Counted from the stretch's first letter, positions 49,841 to 59,356 are shown. The stretch: DNA of 64,000 bases from Pseudonocardia sp. CNS-004 (GCA_001942185.1 MKJV01000082.1:36990-100989), one strand, 5' to 3'. Translations and numbers: made by a program. Notes: generated by a model from the sequence alone, not told the origin.

Positions 49841-50143
49841 TCAGGGGATGCGCCGCACCAGGCGCACGACGACCGTGGTGATCGCGAACCAGATCAGGGC
49901 GGCGGTGCCGTAGTTCAGCACGACGGCCAGGCGCGGGTCCTGGGGCAGGAACAGGTCGCTCAGCCCGAGGTTGAACGTGTCGGCGGCGTCCCGGATCAGC
50001 TGCGTCAACCCGTTCTCCGGGTTGGCACCGAGCAGCGTGAGCACGATGTGCACCACCAGGACGGTGACGATCAGCATGCCGACGATCCGCAGCACGTTGC
50101 CGAGGGCGTCGATGCCCCGCCGTGCCGTGCTCCCCACTGCCAC
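49841..50143 (-). CDS. Small membrane protein, about 100 residues
   Basis: Starts at GTG 50143, which follows cggggaggtctcca. The first hydrophobic helix is VLRIVGMLIVTVLVVHIVLT, the second LNYGTAALIWFAITTVVV, separated by an amphipathic stretch GLTQLIRDAADTFNLGLSDL. This layout matches small actinobacterial YggT-like or hypothetical two-helix proteins, but the family is not certain. It is convergent with the helicase-associated gene by six bases. No signal peptide. Confidence 0.7.
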   Translation of the reverse strand: MAVGSTARRGIDALGNVLRIVGMLIVTVLVVHIVLTLLGANPENGLTQLIRDAADTFNLGLSDLFLPQDPRLAVVLNYGTAALIWFAITTVVVRLVRRIP

Positions 50144-50309
50144 TGGAGACCTCCCCGGACTCGTTGTAGGCCATGCTCCCACGCCTTCCGCACAGGTGCG
50201 CTACTGACTGGTATCACCTGATCGGGTGACACCGGATCGAGGTGCCGGGCGGGCACGCCACAGCGGGTGGGTTGCGAAGCCACCCCACCCCGGGGCTACT
50301 CTCGTCGTC

Positions 50310-50348
50310 GTGGCACGCCTGCTCCTTCGTCGCCGCGGCGGGGTCTGA
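50310..50348 (+). CDS. leuA leader peptide (12 residues)
   Basis: A 12-codon frame GTG-GCA-CGC-CTG-CTC-CTT-CGT-... reads MARLLLRRRGGV and stops at TGA. Three consecutive Leu codons sit upstream of leuA, as in the leuA leader peptides reported for actinobacteria. TACTCT at 50297 lies seven bases before GTG with TTGCGA 18 bases further upstream, so the message is probably leaderless. Ribosome stalling at Leu codons when leucine is scarce would shift the downstream hairpins. Confidence 0.8.
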   Translation: MARLLLRRRGGV

Positions 50349-50350
50349 CC

Positions 50351-50400
50351 GACCGGCCCCTCGTCGCGGGTCGTGGCGTGCGCCGGTCCTCGTTGATCGG
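50351..50400 (+). promoter_or_regulatory. leuA attenuator with competing stems
   Basis: gaccggc (50351) can pair with gccggtc (50382-50388). The same ccggtc can instead pair with gatcgg (50395-50400). These stems are mutually exclusive and lie between the Leu-rich leader and leuA, which is what attenuation needs. Confidence 0.6.
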
Positions 50401-50423
50401 CCGACTCCCACAGGAGCAACTCC

Positions 50424-52220
50424 ATGACCACGTCCCCCGACGCGTTCACCTCGTCGACGTCCAGCCGGCTGCGCACCCCTGACCGCCCGGTTCCCGACGA
50501 GCAGCCCGCCTGGAACCGCCAGCGCGGCTCGCACCTGCCGGTCCACCGCTACCGGCCGTTCCACGAGCTGGTGGAGCCGGTGTCGCTGCCCGACCGCACC
50601 TGGCCGGAGAAGCGCATCACCAAGGCGCCGCTGTGGTGCGCGGTCGACCTGCGCGACGGCAACCAGGCGCTGATCGACCCGATGAGCCCGGCCCGCAAGC
50701 GGCGGATGTTCGACCTGCTCGTACGCATGGGCTACAAGGAGATCGAGGTCGGCTTCCCGGCCGCGAGCCAGACCGACTTCGACTTCGTCCGCGAGATCAT
50801 CGAGCAGGACCTGATCCCGGACGACGTCACGATCCAGGTGCTGACACAGGCCCGCCCCGAACTGATCGAACGCACCTACGAGGCCTGCGAGGGCGCGCCG
50901 CGCGCGATCGTCCACCTCTACAACTCGACGTCGATCCTGCAGCGCCGCGTGGTGTTCCGGTCCGACCGCCCGGGCATCACGAAGATCGCGACCGACGGCG
51001 CGGAGGACGTGCTGCGGTTCTCCGAGAAGTACCCGGCCACCGACTGGCGCTTCGAGTACTCCCCGGAGTCCTACACCGGCACCGAACTCGAGTACGCCGT
51101 GGACATCTGCAACGCGGTCAGCGCGGTGTGGCAGCCGACGCCGGAGTCCCCGATGATCGTCAACCTGCCGGCGACGGTCGAGATGGCCACTCCGAACGTC
51201 TACGCCGACTCGATCGAGTGGATGCACCGGCACCTGGACCGGCGTGACGCGGTGGTGCTGTCGCTGCACCCGCACAACGACCGCGGCACCGGCGTGGCCG
51301 CCGCCGAGCTGGGCTACCAGGCGGGCGCCGACCGGATCGAGGGCTGCCTGTTCGGCAACGGCGAGCGCACCGGCAACGTCGACCTGGTGACGCTGGGGAT
51401 GAACCTGTTCACCCAGGGCATCGACCCGCAGATCGACTTCTCCGACATCGACGAGATCCGCCGCACCGTCGAGTACTGCAACCAGCTGCCCGTCGCCGAG
51501 CGCCACCCGTGGGGCGGCGACCTGGTCTACACCGCCTTCTCCGGCAGCCACCAGGACGCGATCAACAAGGGCTTCCAGTCCATGCAGGCCGACGCGGCCG
51601 AAGCGGGCGTAGAGGTCGAGAACTTCCGGTGGGAGGTTCCCTACCTGCCGGTCGACCCGAAGGACATCGGCCGCACCTACGAGGCCGTCATCCGGGTGAA
51701 CTCGCAGTCCGGCAAGGGCGGCGTCGCCTACATCATGAAGGCGGAGCACCAGCTCGAGCTGCCGCGGCGGCTGCAGATGGAGTTCTCGCGGGTGATCCAG
51801 GAGGTCACCGACAGCGAGGGCGGCGAGATCTCCCCCAAGGAGATGCGCGACTCCTTCGACTCGGAGTACCTCGACCGCGTCACCCCGCTGAAGCTGATCC
51901 GCCATCGCATCACGAGCGACGGCGAGGGCAACGACGACATCGTCGCCACCGTGCGGGTCGAGAACGACCTGCACGAGATCACCGGCAGCGGCAACGGCCC
52001 GATCGCCGCGTTCGTCGACGCGCTCGCGGGCATCGGGTTCGACGTGCGGGTGCTCGACTACCACGAGCACGCCATGTCGGCGGGCGACGACGCCCGCGCC
52101 GCCGCCTACGTCGAGTGCGCGGTGGAGGACACCGTGCTGTGGGGCGTGGGCATCAACGGTTCGATCGTGAGCGCCTCGCTGAAGGCCGTCGTCTCGGCGG
52201 TCAACCGCGCGATGCGCTGA
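50424..52220 (+). CDS. leuA: 2-isopropylmalate synthase
   Basis: A 598-residue enzyme that condenses 2-oxoisovalerate with acetyl-CoA, the first committed step of leucine synthesis. The catalytic TIM barrel has WCAVDLRDGNQALIDPM, with the metal-binding Asp, and the His pair in LSLHPHNDRGTGVAAAELG. The linker follows, and the C-terminal LeuA regulatory domain (about residues 440-598) is the site of leucine feedback, with ALAGIGFDVRVLDYHEHAMS and ILWGVGINGS-type strands. The protein belongs to the long actinobacterial form. ATG 50424 has caggagcaactcc upstream. A terminator follows. Confidence 0.97.
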   Translation: MTTSPDAFTSSTSSRLRTPDRPVPDEQPAWNRQRGSHLPVHRYRPFHELVEPVSLPDRTWPEKRITKAPLWCAVDLRDGNQALIDPMSPARKRRMFDLLVRMGYKEIEVGFPAASQTDFDFVREIIEQDLIPDDVTIQVLTQARPELIERTYEACEGAPRAIVHLYNSTSILQRRVVFRSDRPGITKIATDGAEDVLRFSEKYPATDWRFEYSPESYTGTELEYAVDICNAVSAVWQPTPESPMIVNLPATVEMATPNVYADSIEWMHRHLDRRDAVVLSLHPHNDRGTGVAAAELGYQAGADRIEGCLFGNGERTGNVDLVTLGMNLFTQGIDPQIDFSDIDEIRRTVEYCNQLPVAERHPWGGDLVYTAFSGSHQDAINKGFQSMQADAAEAGVEVENFRWEVPYLPVDPKDIGRTYEAVIRVNSQSGKGGVAYIMKAEHQLELPRRLQMEFSRVIQEVTDSEGGEISPKEMRDSFDSEYLDRVTPLKLIRHRITSDGEGNDDIVATVRVENDLHEITGSGNGPIAAFVDALAGIGFDVRVLDYHEHAMSAGDDARAAAYVECAVEDTVLWGVGINGSIVSASLKAVVSAVNRAMR

Positions 52221-52238
52221 CCGACTCCCCGGGGTGAA

Positions 52239-52267
52239 CCCCGCGGCCTCCACGAGGGGCCGCGGGG
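52239..52267 (+). terminator. Terminator after leuA
   Basis: ccccgcggcc and ggccgcgggg around a nine-base loop, 18 bases after the leuA stop. Confidence 0.78.
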
Positions 52268-52329
52268 GTGCGAGCCCGCGCCGAGAGGGCGATCCCCATC
52301 GGCCGAGGTCATCGCGACCGGCGACGCCC

Positions 52330-53255
52330 TCACCCGGGCTGCTGGCGACGTGCGACGGCCTCCGCGACGACGAGGTCCTCCCACGACATCCCCACGCTCT
52401 TGAACAGCAGCGGCCGGTCGGCGGGTACCACCACCGCGCCGGTGACGACGTCCTTCATCGGTACGAGGCCGGCGGCGCTCAGCACGCGTTCACCGATCGC
52501 CTGCACGACGTCGCCTGCTTCGCGCAGCGCGGTGTCGACGTCCTCGACGACCACCGTGGCCCGGCCCAGCAGCGCCCCGTCCAGTTCCCGGGCGTCGGGC
52601 TCGTGCGAGCCGACCGCGATCACCACGGCGTCAGCGCGCAGCACGGTCGAGTCGAACAGCGGGGTGCGGGCCGAGGTCGCGCAGACGACGACGTCGGCGT
52701 CGTGGAGAGCCTCGTCGGCCGGGTCGGTACCGAGCCGCACCGCGTGCAGCGCGTCCGGGACGGGTCCCGGACGAGGTGGGTGACCGCCGCGAGCGGGCGG
52801 ACCGCGGCGAAGGTGGCGACGTGCCCCGTCGCCTGCGGGCCCGCGCCCAGGACGGCAACCCGGAGCGGCCGGTCCGGCAGCCGCGGCAGGACCGCGGCGA
52901 CCGAGACCGCGGGGGTGCGCAACGTGGTGAGAGCCGTGCCGTCGAGCACCGCGCGCAGCACGAGCGTGTCCCGTTCGAAGAGCAGGTAGGTGGCCTGGAT
53001 CCGCGGCAGGCCCCGGTCCGGGTTGCCGGGGGCCACCGTGGCGATCTTCACCCCGGCCGCGGCCGCCGACTCCGACGGCATGAGCAGGAACTGGCCGTGT
53101 GCGAGGCCGACCGCGGCACGCGGCGCGTCGGTGGCCGGGTCGAGCCCGCCGCGCAGTGCGTCGACGATCGCCCGGACCGCGCCTGCCGGGCCGAGCGCGG
53201 CGACGTCCTCCCCGTCGAGGAACCTCACCGCGGCACGGTGGTCGGCGTCCGACAC
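52330..53255 (-). CDS. Ornithine cyclodeaminase/mu-crystallin family protein, one frameshift
   Basis: A corrected protein of about 309 residues. The N-terminal half has DGEDVAALGPAGAVRAIVDA and FLLMPSESAAAAGVKIATVA with the family Lys. The Rossmann motif is VAVLGAGPQATGHVATFAAV. One base is missing near 52765, after which DADVVVCATSARTPLFD and VIAVGSHEPDARELDGALL complete the fold. Members include ornithine cyclodeaminase, alanine dehydrogenase and imino-acid reductases; the reaction is not decided here. GTG 53255 is the start. It is the last gene downstream of the peptide importer operon, with no large gap. Confidence 0.85.
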
Positions 53256-53259
53256 CTGC

Positions 53260-54419
53260 TCAGCGCCCCAGGATCTCCGTCACCGAACCGGGGTGCTCGG
53301 GCACAGCGCCGGGCCCGAGCACGTCATCGGCCGCCACCGGCGGCTCCACCCGGTGTGGCTGCAGCGCGCCGCTGCGGATCTCCTCGGCCCAGTGGCAGGC
53401 CACCCGGTGGCCGTCGGGTGCGCCCGGCACCACCCGCAGCTCGGGACGTTCGGAGTCGCAGCGCGTCGGCTGCCGCCACGGGCAGCGGGTGTGGAAACGG
53501 CACCCCTTCGGCGGTGCCGCCGGGGACGGCAGGTCGCCGGTGAGCAGGATCCGCTCCCTGCGGTCCTCCAGATCAGGGTCCGGCACCGGGATGGCCGACA
53601 GCAGCGCCTTCGTGTACGGGTGCTGCGGGTCGCGTAGAGGGCCTGCGACGGCGCCTCCTCGACTAGGCCGCCGAGGTACATGACGCCGACCCGGTCGCTG
53701 ACGTGCCGGACCACCGCGAGGTCGTGGGCGATCACGAGGTAGGTCAGCCCGAGTTCGGCCTGCAGCCGCCCCAGCAGGTTCAGCACCTGGGCCTGCACCG
53801 ACACGTCCAGCGCCGACACCGGTTCGTCGGCCACGATCAGGTCCGGCTCCACCGACAGCGCACGGGCGATGCCGATGCGCTGCCGCTGCCCTCCGGAGAA
53901 CTCGTGCGGGTAGCGGCGCAGGGCGGCCACCGGCAGCCCGACCGAGTCGACGAGCTCGCGCAGCCGCGCGCCGTCGCCCTCCGCGCCGCGGGACAGGCCG
54001 TGGGCCTGGATCCCCTCGCGCAGCAACGACTCCACGGACTGGCGCGGGTCCAGGCTCGACATCGGGTCCTGGAACACCATCTGGAAACGCCGGCGCATGG
54101 TGCGCAACCGCTCGCCCGCGAGCTGGGCGACGTCGACCCCGTCGAACTCGACCGTGCCCGCCGTCGGATCGACGAGGCGCAGGATCGCGCGGCCCAGCGT
54201 CGACTTGCCGCACCCGGACTCGCCGACCAGCCCGTACGTCTCGCCCCGGCGGACCTGCAGCGAGACGCCGTCCACCGCGTAGACGTGGCCGACCGTCCGG
54301 TCGAGCAGCACACCTCGTTTGATCGGGAAGTGCACGGCGAGGTCGCGGACGTCGAGCAGGGGCGCCGCAGCATCCGGGGCCTGCGCCTCCGAGGCCGACG
54401 CGTTCGAGGTTTCCGCCAT
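53260..54419 (-). CDS. dppF: Peptide ABC importer ATPase (DppF-like), one frameshift
   Basis: About 386 residues. Walker A is GLVGESGCGKSTLGRAILRL, the Q-loop FQDPMSSLDPRQS, the signature FSGGQRQRIGIARAL, Walker B LIVADEPVSALDVSVQAQV and the switch YLVIAHDLAVV. One base is missing near 53640; the C-terminal extension with HPYTKALLSAIPVPDP, the GDLPSPAAPPKGCRFHTRCP cluster and CHWAEE is the oligopeptide/dipeptide ATPase domain. ATG 54419 lies six bases upstream of the DppD stop. It works with the other ATPase as a heterodimer. Confidence 0.93.
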
Positions 54420-54424
54420 GTCGC

Positions 54425-55453
54425 TCACTCCGCGCTCGCCGGCACCGGGTTGTGGCAGCGAAGCAACCGACCGCCGGACGTCTCGCCCGCGGGCGTCACC
54501 TCGACGCACACGTCCAGCGACCGCGGGCAGCGCGGCGCGAAGGCGCACGCATGGTCCCACGGCACGTTGTCGACCACCGACCCGCGGATCGCGGGCAGCT
54601 CCTCGCCCTGCGGGCTGTCCATCCGGGGGATGGACCGCAGCAGCCCGTGCGTGTAGGGGTGGCGCGGCGTGCCGAAGAGGCGGTGGCGCTGGGCGCGTTC
54701 CACGATCCGGCCCGCGTAGAGCACGTTGACCGTCTCGCACAGCCCCGCGACGACGCCCAGGTCGTGCGTGATCATGACGAGGGCGGCACCGGTCTCCCGC
54801 ACCAGCTCGCGCAGCAGCTCGAGGATCTGCGCCTGGATGGTGACGTCGAGCGCGGTGGTCGGCTCGTCCGCGATGAGCAGCCGCGGGCTGCACGCCAGTG
54901 CGATCGCGATGAGCGCGCGCTGCCGCATGCCGCCGGACATCTGGTGCGGGTAGGAGTCGAGGCGCCGCCGCGGGTCGGGGATGCCCACCCGGTCCAGGAG
55001 TTCCACGGCGGCCTTGCGCGCAGCGTCGGAGTTCATCCCGCGGTGGCGCCGCAGCACCTCGGTGACCTGCAGCCCCACCGGGATCACCGGGTTCAGCGAC
55101 GTGAGCGGGTCCTGGAAGACCATCGACATGTCCCGGCCGCGGCGCTCGCGCATCTGGGTGTCCGACAGCGTCAGCAGGTCGGTGCCGTCCATCATGACGC
55201 TGCCGCTCACCCGCACCCCGCGCTCCGGGAGCAGCCGCATGATCGCCATCGACGTCACGGACTTGCCGCAGCCCGACTCCCCGACCAGGCCCACGACCTG
55301 CCCGGGGGCGACGTCGAAGCTCACGCCGTCGACGGCCACGGTCTCGGGCTCGCCCTTGCGCTGGAACGCGACACGCAGGTCGCGGACCGAGAGCAGCGGC
55401 TCGGCCGTGGGCCCGCCGCCGCGGGTGTCGTCGGTGCGCTGCGCGGTCGTCAT
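54425..55453 (-). CDS. dppD: Peptide ABC importer ATPase (DppD-like)
   Basis: A 342-residue intact ATPase. Walker A is GLVGESGCGKSVTSMAIMRL, the signature MSGGMRQRALIAIALACSP, Walker B LLIADEPTTALDVTIQAQI and the switch ALVMITHDLGVVAGL. The oligopeptide C-terminal domain has HPYTHGLLRSIPRMDSPQGE, ELPAIRGSVVDNV and CAFAPRCPRSLDVC, whose cysteines often bind an iron-sulphur cluster in this family. ATG 55453 overlaps the stop of dppC as ATGA. Partner of the DppF-like subunit. Confidence 0.95.
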   Translation of the reverse strand: MTTAQRTDDTRGGGPTAEPLLSVRDLRVAFQRKGEPETVAVDGVSFDVAPGQVVGLVGESGCGKSVTSMAIMRLLPERGVRVSGSVMMDGTDLLTLSDTQMRERRGRDMSMVFQDPLTSLNPVIPVGLQVTEVLRRHRGMNSDAARKAAVELLDRVGIPDPRRRLDSYPHQMSGGMRQRALIAIALACSPRLLIADEPTTALDVTIQAQILELLRELVRETGAALVMITHDLGVVAGLCETVNVLYAGRIVERAQRHRLFGTPRHPYTHGLLRSIPRMDSPQGEELPAIRGSVVDNVPWDHACAFAPRCPRSLDVCVEVTPAGETSGGRLLRCHNPVPASAE

Positions 55454-56372
55454 CGGCGCCCCTTCGGGTCGATCGCCTCGCGCAGCGACTCGCCGAGCAG
55501 CGTGAAGCCGAGCGCGACGAGGATGATCGCGAGCGCCGGGTAGAACGCGAGCGCCGGACGCACGTCGAGGTAGGTCTGTGCCTGGGCGAGCATGAGGCCC
55601 CACTCGGCCCGGCCGGGGTCGGCGTCGCCGAGACCGAGGAACGACAGGGCGGCCGCGTCCAGGATCGCGGTGGCGAGCGTGAGGGTGGCCTGCACGATCA
55701 CGGGGCCGATCGCGTTCGGCAGCATGTGCCGCAGCACGACGGCAGGCCGTTTGACGCCCAGCGCGGTGGCCGCCACCACGTGGTCGCTGTGGCGCTGCGC
55801 GAGCATCGACCCGCGGAGCAGCCGCGCGAAGATCGGCACGCTCACGATCGAGACCGCGATGATCACCGTGGTCTGCGACGGGCTCGCCGCCAGCGCCGCG
55901 ACCGAGATCGCGAGCAGCAGGCTCGGGATCGCCAGCAGCACGTCGGTGACCCGCATGAGCAGGGTGTCCACCCAGCCGCCGACGCGCCGGCGATCGTGCC
56001 GATCACGATGCCGAACACCAGCCCGATGAGCGTGGCCAGCACTCCGACCAGCAGCGTCTGCTGCGACGCCAGGATCATCCGGGACAGGAAGTCGCGCCCG
56101 AGCTGGTCGCTGCCCAGGGGGAAACCGTCCTGCGGGCCGGGGATCGAGCCCGGGCGCAGGTTCTCCTGCAGCTGCGGGAACGCCTCGGTGGCGTTGTGCG
56201 GCGCCAGCAGCGGGGCGAACACCGCCACCACCACGAAGATCCCGATGATGATCGCGCCGACGATCGCGGCCGGTTCCCGGCGCAGCCGCCGGAACGCCTC
56301 CGCGCCGAGGCTGCGCCCGCCCGCGATGTCGTCGATGCGGCTGCGGCGGCGTTCGAGCCACGTGGTCGTCAT
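55450..56372 (-). CDS. dppC: Peptide ABC importer permease (DppC-like), one frameshift
   Basis: A corrected permease of about 307 residues. The start MTTTWLERRRSRIDDIAGGR precedes the first helix VGAIIIGIFVVVAVFAPLLA. The pattern HPLGSDQLGRD-like FPLGSDQLGRDFLSRMI is typical of DppC. One base is missing near 55985, before GWVDTLLMRVTDVLLAIP. The EAA loop is HVVAATALGVKRPAVVLRHM. The end LREAIDPKGRR is the usual DppC terminus. ATG 56372 lies 13 bases after the dppB stop; the stop overlaps dppD. Confidence 0.93.
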
Positions 56373-56385
56373 AGCCCGTCCTCCG

Positions 56386-57390
56386 TCACGACAGCCGCAC
56401 CCGGGGGTCGATGATCGCGTACGACAGGTCGACGAGCAGGTTCACCAGCACGTACACGAGCGCGCCGAGCAGCAGCACCGCCTGCAGCCGCGGGTAGTCC
56501 CGCAAGGTGATCGCGTCGGCGAGCAACGTGCCGATGCCACCCCACACGAAGACCCGCTCGGTGAGCACCGCCCCGGCGAGCAGCAGTCCGACCTGCAGCC
56601 CGATCGTGGTGGACACCGGCAGCAGCGCGTTCCGCAGGACGTGCCGGCCGCGGATCGTGCCCGGCGCGAGGCCCTTCGAGTTCGCCGTCCGGACGAAGTC
56701 GGATCCGAGCACGTCGAGCACGGAGGCGCGGGTGATCCGCACGATCACCGCGAGCGGGATCGTCGCGAGTGTGATCGCCGGCAGCACCAGGTGACGGAGC
56801 GCGTCGAGGCTGGCATCGAACTCGCGGGTGAGGAAGCCGTCGAGCACCGCGAAACCGGTGACGTTCGTGGCGTCCACCGCCACCGACTGCCTGCCCGACG
56901 GCGGGAACCACCCGAGGTCGACGGCGAACACGTCCTTCAGCACGTAACCCAGGAAGAACACCGGAACGGCCACCCCGACGAGCGTGCCGATCACGGTGGC
57001 CACGTCGAGCGGCCGCCCCCGGTAGCGCGCCGCGACGTACCCGAGCGGGATCCCCAGTCCCACCGCCAGCACCAGCGCGGCGATCGAGAGCTCGATCGTG
57101 GCAGGCAGCGCACGGCCGATCTCGTCGAGCACCGGTTGACCGGTGATCGACGACGTCCCGAAGTCACCGGTGACGACGCGACCGAGGAACCGGCCGTACT
57201 GCACCCAGATCGGCTGGTCGAGGCCCATCAGGCGGTTCAGCTCGGCGATCGACTCGGGCGTCGCCCGGTCACCGAGGAACGCCGTGGCCGGGCCCCCCGG
57301 CAACGACCGCAGCCACGCGAAGACCACGATCGACAGCAGCAGGAGCGTCGGGAGCACCTGCAGCAGGCGGCGCACGACGAAGCGCAGCAT
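56386..57390 (-). CDS. dppB: Peptide ABC importer permease (DppB-like)
   Basis: A 334-residue permease with six core helices. It begins LRFVVRRLLQVLPTLLLLSI, the typical DppB start, followed by LPGGPATAFLG. The family core has GQPVLDEIGRALPATIELSI, IPLGYVAARYRG and the EAA loop VLGSDFVRTANSKGLAPGTI. It ends with DLSYAIIDPRVRLS, the family terminus. ATG 57390 is chosen for the ggagggggg upstream; ATG 57393 is an alternative. A perfect hairpin upstream separates it from the binding protein gene. Intact. Confidence 0.93.
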   Translation of the reverse strand: MLRFVVRRLLQVLPTLLLLSIVVFAWLRSLPGGPATAFLGDRATPESIAELNRLMGLDQPIWVQYGRFLGRVVTGDFGTSSITGQPVLDEIGRALPATIELSIAALVLAVGLGIPLGYVAARYRGRPLDVATVIGTLVGVAVPVFFLGYVLKDVFAVDLGWFPPSGRQSVAVDATNVTGFAVLDGFLTREFDASLDALRHLVLPAITLATIPLAVIVRITRASVLDVLGSDFVRTANSKGLAPGTIRGRHVLRNALLPVSTTIGLQVGLLLAGAVLTERVFVWGGIGTLLADAITLRDYPRLQAVLLLGALVYVLVNLLVDLSYAIIDPRVRLS

Positions 57391-57420
57391 CATCCCCCCT
57401 CCGATGAGCTCGGACGCCGA

Positions 57421-57452
57421 GAGTGGCACCGCCCCGTAGGGCGGTGCCACTC
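57421..57452 (-). terminator. Perfect hairpin between the binding protein gene and dppB
   Basis: gagtggcaccgccc and gggcggtgccactc around cgta. It follows the binding protein stop by 10 bases within the operon. It probably trims or partly terminates the message so that the binding protein is made in excess over the permeases. Confidence 0.8.
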
Positions 57453-57462
57453 GGAGCCCCTC

Positions 57463-59145
57463 TCAGTCGACGCTGACCGTGAGGAACCGCTCATCGGTGA
57501 GCGGGGACGGGATGAGCCCCGAGACCCCCTGCCTCACCACGATCGCGGGCGGCGAGCTGGACAGCGGCACCCCCGGCAGCTGCTCCATGATGATCCGGTT
57601 GGCTTCCCGGTAGGCGGCGGCGTGCGCCTCATCGCCGACGGTGGCGTCCGCCGTGGCGATGCTGTCGATCATCGGCGCATCGGTCGGCAGGGTGAGCCCG
57701 AACTCCGGGCCGGGCGAGCCGAAGAAGCCCTCCACGAAGTTGCCCGCGTCGTTGTAGTCGCCGGTCCAGCCGAGCAGGTGCAGGTCATGCACGCCGTTGA
57801 CCTGCACGTCGTCGAGGTAGCCACCGTTCCACGGCCGCGCCACCGGGTTCACCGTGATCCCGACCTGGCGCAGGTTCTCCGCGAGCGCCGTGAAGATGTT
57901 GGTCGGGTTGGGCATGTAGGGCCGGCTGACCTCGGTCGGGTAGTAGAAGTTGAGCGTCAGGTTCGACGCGCCCGCCTCGGCGAGCAGCGCCCGCGCCCGC
58001 TCCGGGTCGTAGGGGATCGCCTGGATGTCGGGGTTGTAGCCGGTCACGGTGTCCGGGATGAACTGCGTGGCCACGACCGCGCCCTCGGGCAGCAGGTTGC
58101 GCACCATCGCCTCGCGGTCCAACGCGTACGCGATCGCCTGCCGGACGCGGACGTCCTTGAGCGCCGGGTTGTTCTTCTGGTTGATCCCGAGGTACAGGAT
58201 GTTGAACACCGGCCGGATCAGGACCTGGTTGCCGGCCTCCTCCAGGGACGGCCAGTCGGCGGCCGACGGGTAGTCGAAGCCGTCGATCGTGCCGGCCTGC
58301 AGCTCCTGCTTGCGGGCGTTCTCGTCGGGGATCACGCGGAAGATGAGCCGCTCGAGCTTGGCGGGCTCACCCCAGTACTGGTCGTTGCGCACCAGCGTGA
58401 TGGTCTGGTTCGTCCGGTCGTAGCTCTCGAAGCGGAACGGGCCGGTGCCCGTGGGGTGCTCCATGGCGTAGGAGCTGTAGGTGAACGACTCCCCGCTCTG
58501 CGTGACCTCGTCACCGTTGTACTGCTGGAGCGCGGCCGGGCTGGAGATCGACAGCGAGGTGAGCCCGAACGCCGCGGGGAACGCGCCCTTGGCCCGGTTC
58601 AGCTTGACGACCGCCGTGGTCGGGTTCGGCGCCTGGCAGGAGTTATAGACCGGGTCGGCCGTGTCGTCGGTGAGGTTGTTCGAGTACCCGCCGAACAGCT
58701 CGTAGTAGTAGATCGCCTGGCTCTGCGCCGCCGCCGTGGGCAGGTTGAACCAGCGGTTGAAGTTGAAGCAGACCGCCTCGGCGTTGAAGTCCGTGCCGTC
58801 GTGGAACTTCACGCCGTCGCGGAGCGTGAAGGTCCACTCGGTGCCGTCGGCGTTGGGCGTCCACTCGGTGGCGAGCCCGGGGGTGAGCTCCGAGGTGCCC
58901 TGCTCGTAGGTGATCAGCGTGTCGTACATCTGCCGCGACACCCGGAACGTCTCCCCGTCCTGGGCGAACAGCGGGTCGAAGCTGCGCGGAGCGCCTGCCG
59001 CCCCGAACACCATCGTCCCTCCGGCGGCATCGGCGCCACCCTGCTCGGCACCCGAGTCGCGCTGGGACTCGGCGCACGCCGCAAGGGTGATGGCGAGCGC
59101 GCCGGCCACACACGCGGCCGAGATACGTCTGGCAGCTGATCTCAT
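57463..59145 (-). CDS. Peptide ABC importer solute-binding lipoprotein
   Basis: A 560-residue family 5 (DppA/OppA-type) lipoprotein. The signal peptide ends in ALAITLAACAES. The fold begins GGTMVFGAAGAPRSFDPLFA and includes DGTEWTFTLRDGVKFHDGTD, VRVRQAIAYALDREAMVRNL and GWTGDYNDAGNFVEGFFGS. It has Cys residues in CFNFNRWF and YNSCQAPNP that may form a disulphide. Substrate could be a peptide or another small amine-containing compound. The operon order is binding protein, B, C, D, F. ATG 59145 follows gaagaggtg. Confidence 0.93.
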   Translation of the reverse strand: MRSAARRISAACVAGALAITLAACAESQRDSGAEQGGADAAGGTMVFGAAGAPRSFDPLFAQDGETFRVSRQMYDTLITYEQGTSELTPGLATEWTPNADGTEWTFTLRDGVKFHDGTDFNAEAVCFNFNRWFNLPTAAAQSQAIYYYELFGGYSNNLTDDTADPVYNSCQAPNPTTAVVKLNRAKGAFPAAFGLTSLSISSPAALQQYNGDEVTQSGESFTYSSYAMEHPTGTGPFRFESYDRTNQTITLVRNDQYWGEPAKLERLIFRVIPDENARKQELQAGTIDGFDYPSAADWPSLEEAGNQVLIRPVFNILYLGINQKNNPALKDVRVRQAIAYALDREAMVRNLLPEGAVVATQFIPDTVTGYNPDIQAIPYDPERARALLAEAGASNLTLNFYYPTEVSRPYMPNPTNIFTALAENLRQVGITVNPVARPWNGGYLDDVQVNGVHDLHLLGWTGDYNDAGNFVEGFFGSPGPEFGLTLPTDAPMIDSIATADATVGDEAHAAAYREANRIIMEQLPGVPLSSSPPAIVVRQGVSGLIPSPLTDERFLTVSVD

Positions 59146-59195
59146 GCGGGCAACACCTCTTCGTAGGAGACCCGCTGGAAACTAGTGCGGCGGGA

Positions 59196-59207
59196 TACCG
59201 ATCGGTA
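59196..59207. promoter_or_regulatory. Palindromic operator upstream of the peptide importer
   Basis: taccgatcggta is a perfect 12-base palindrome 51 bases before the binding protein start. Its layout resembles TetR-family operators. No such regulator lies in the window. Confidence 0.45.
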
Positions 59208-59356
59208 GGTCATCGAGTCACGGTTCCGCTACGGCCTCTAACGATCAGGTGACGCGCGTCGCGAAGATCCGACATGTCGGACCCCACGGGCATGCTCCGA
59301 CCTGGACCGGACCAGACGCCTTACTGCAGACGAGTGAATGTCCGCGCGGTGTGAAC

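Noticed and set aside
55726..59139. Long plus-strand open frame opposite the peptide importer
   Set aside because: It is antisense to four well-recognised genes, rich in Arg/His/Asp as expected from GC-rich antisense frames, and lacks any family motif.
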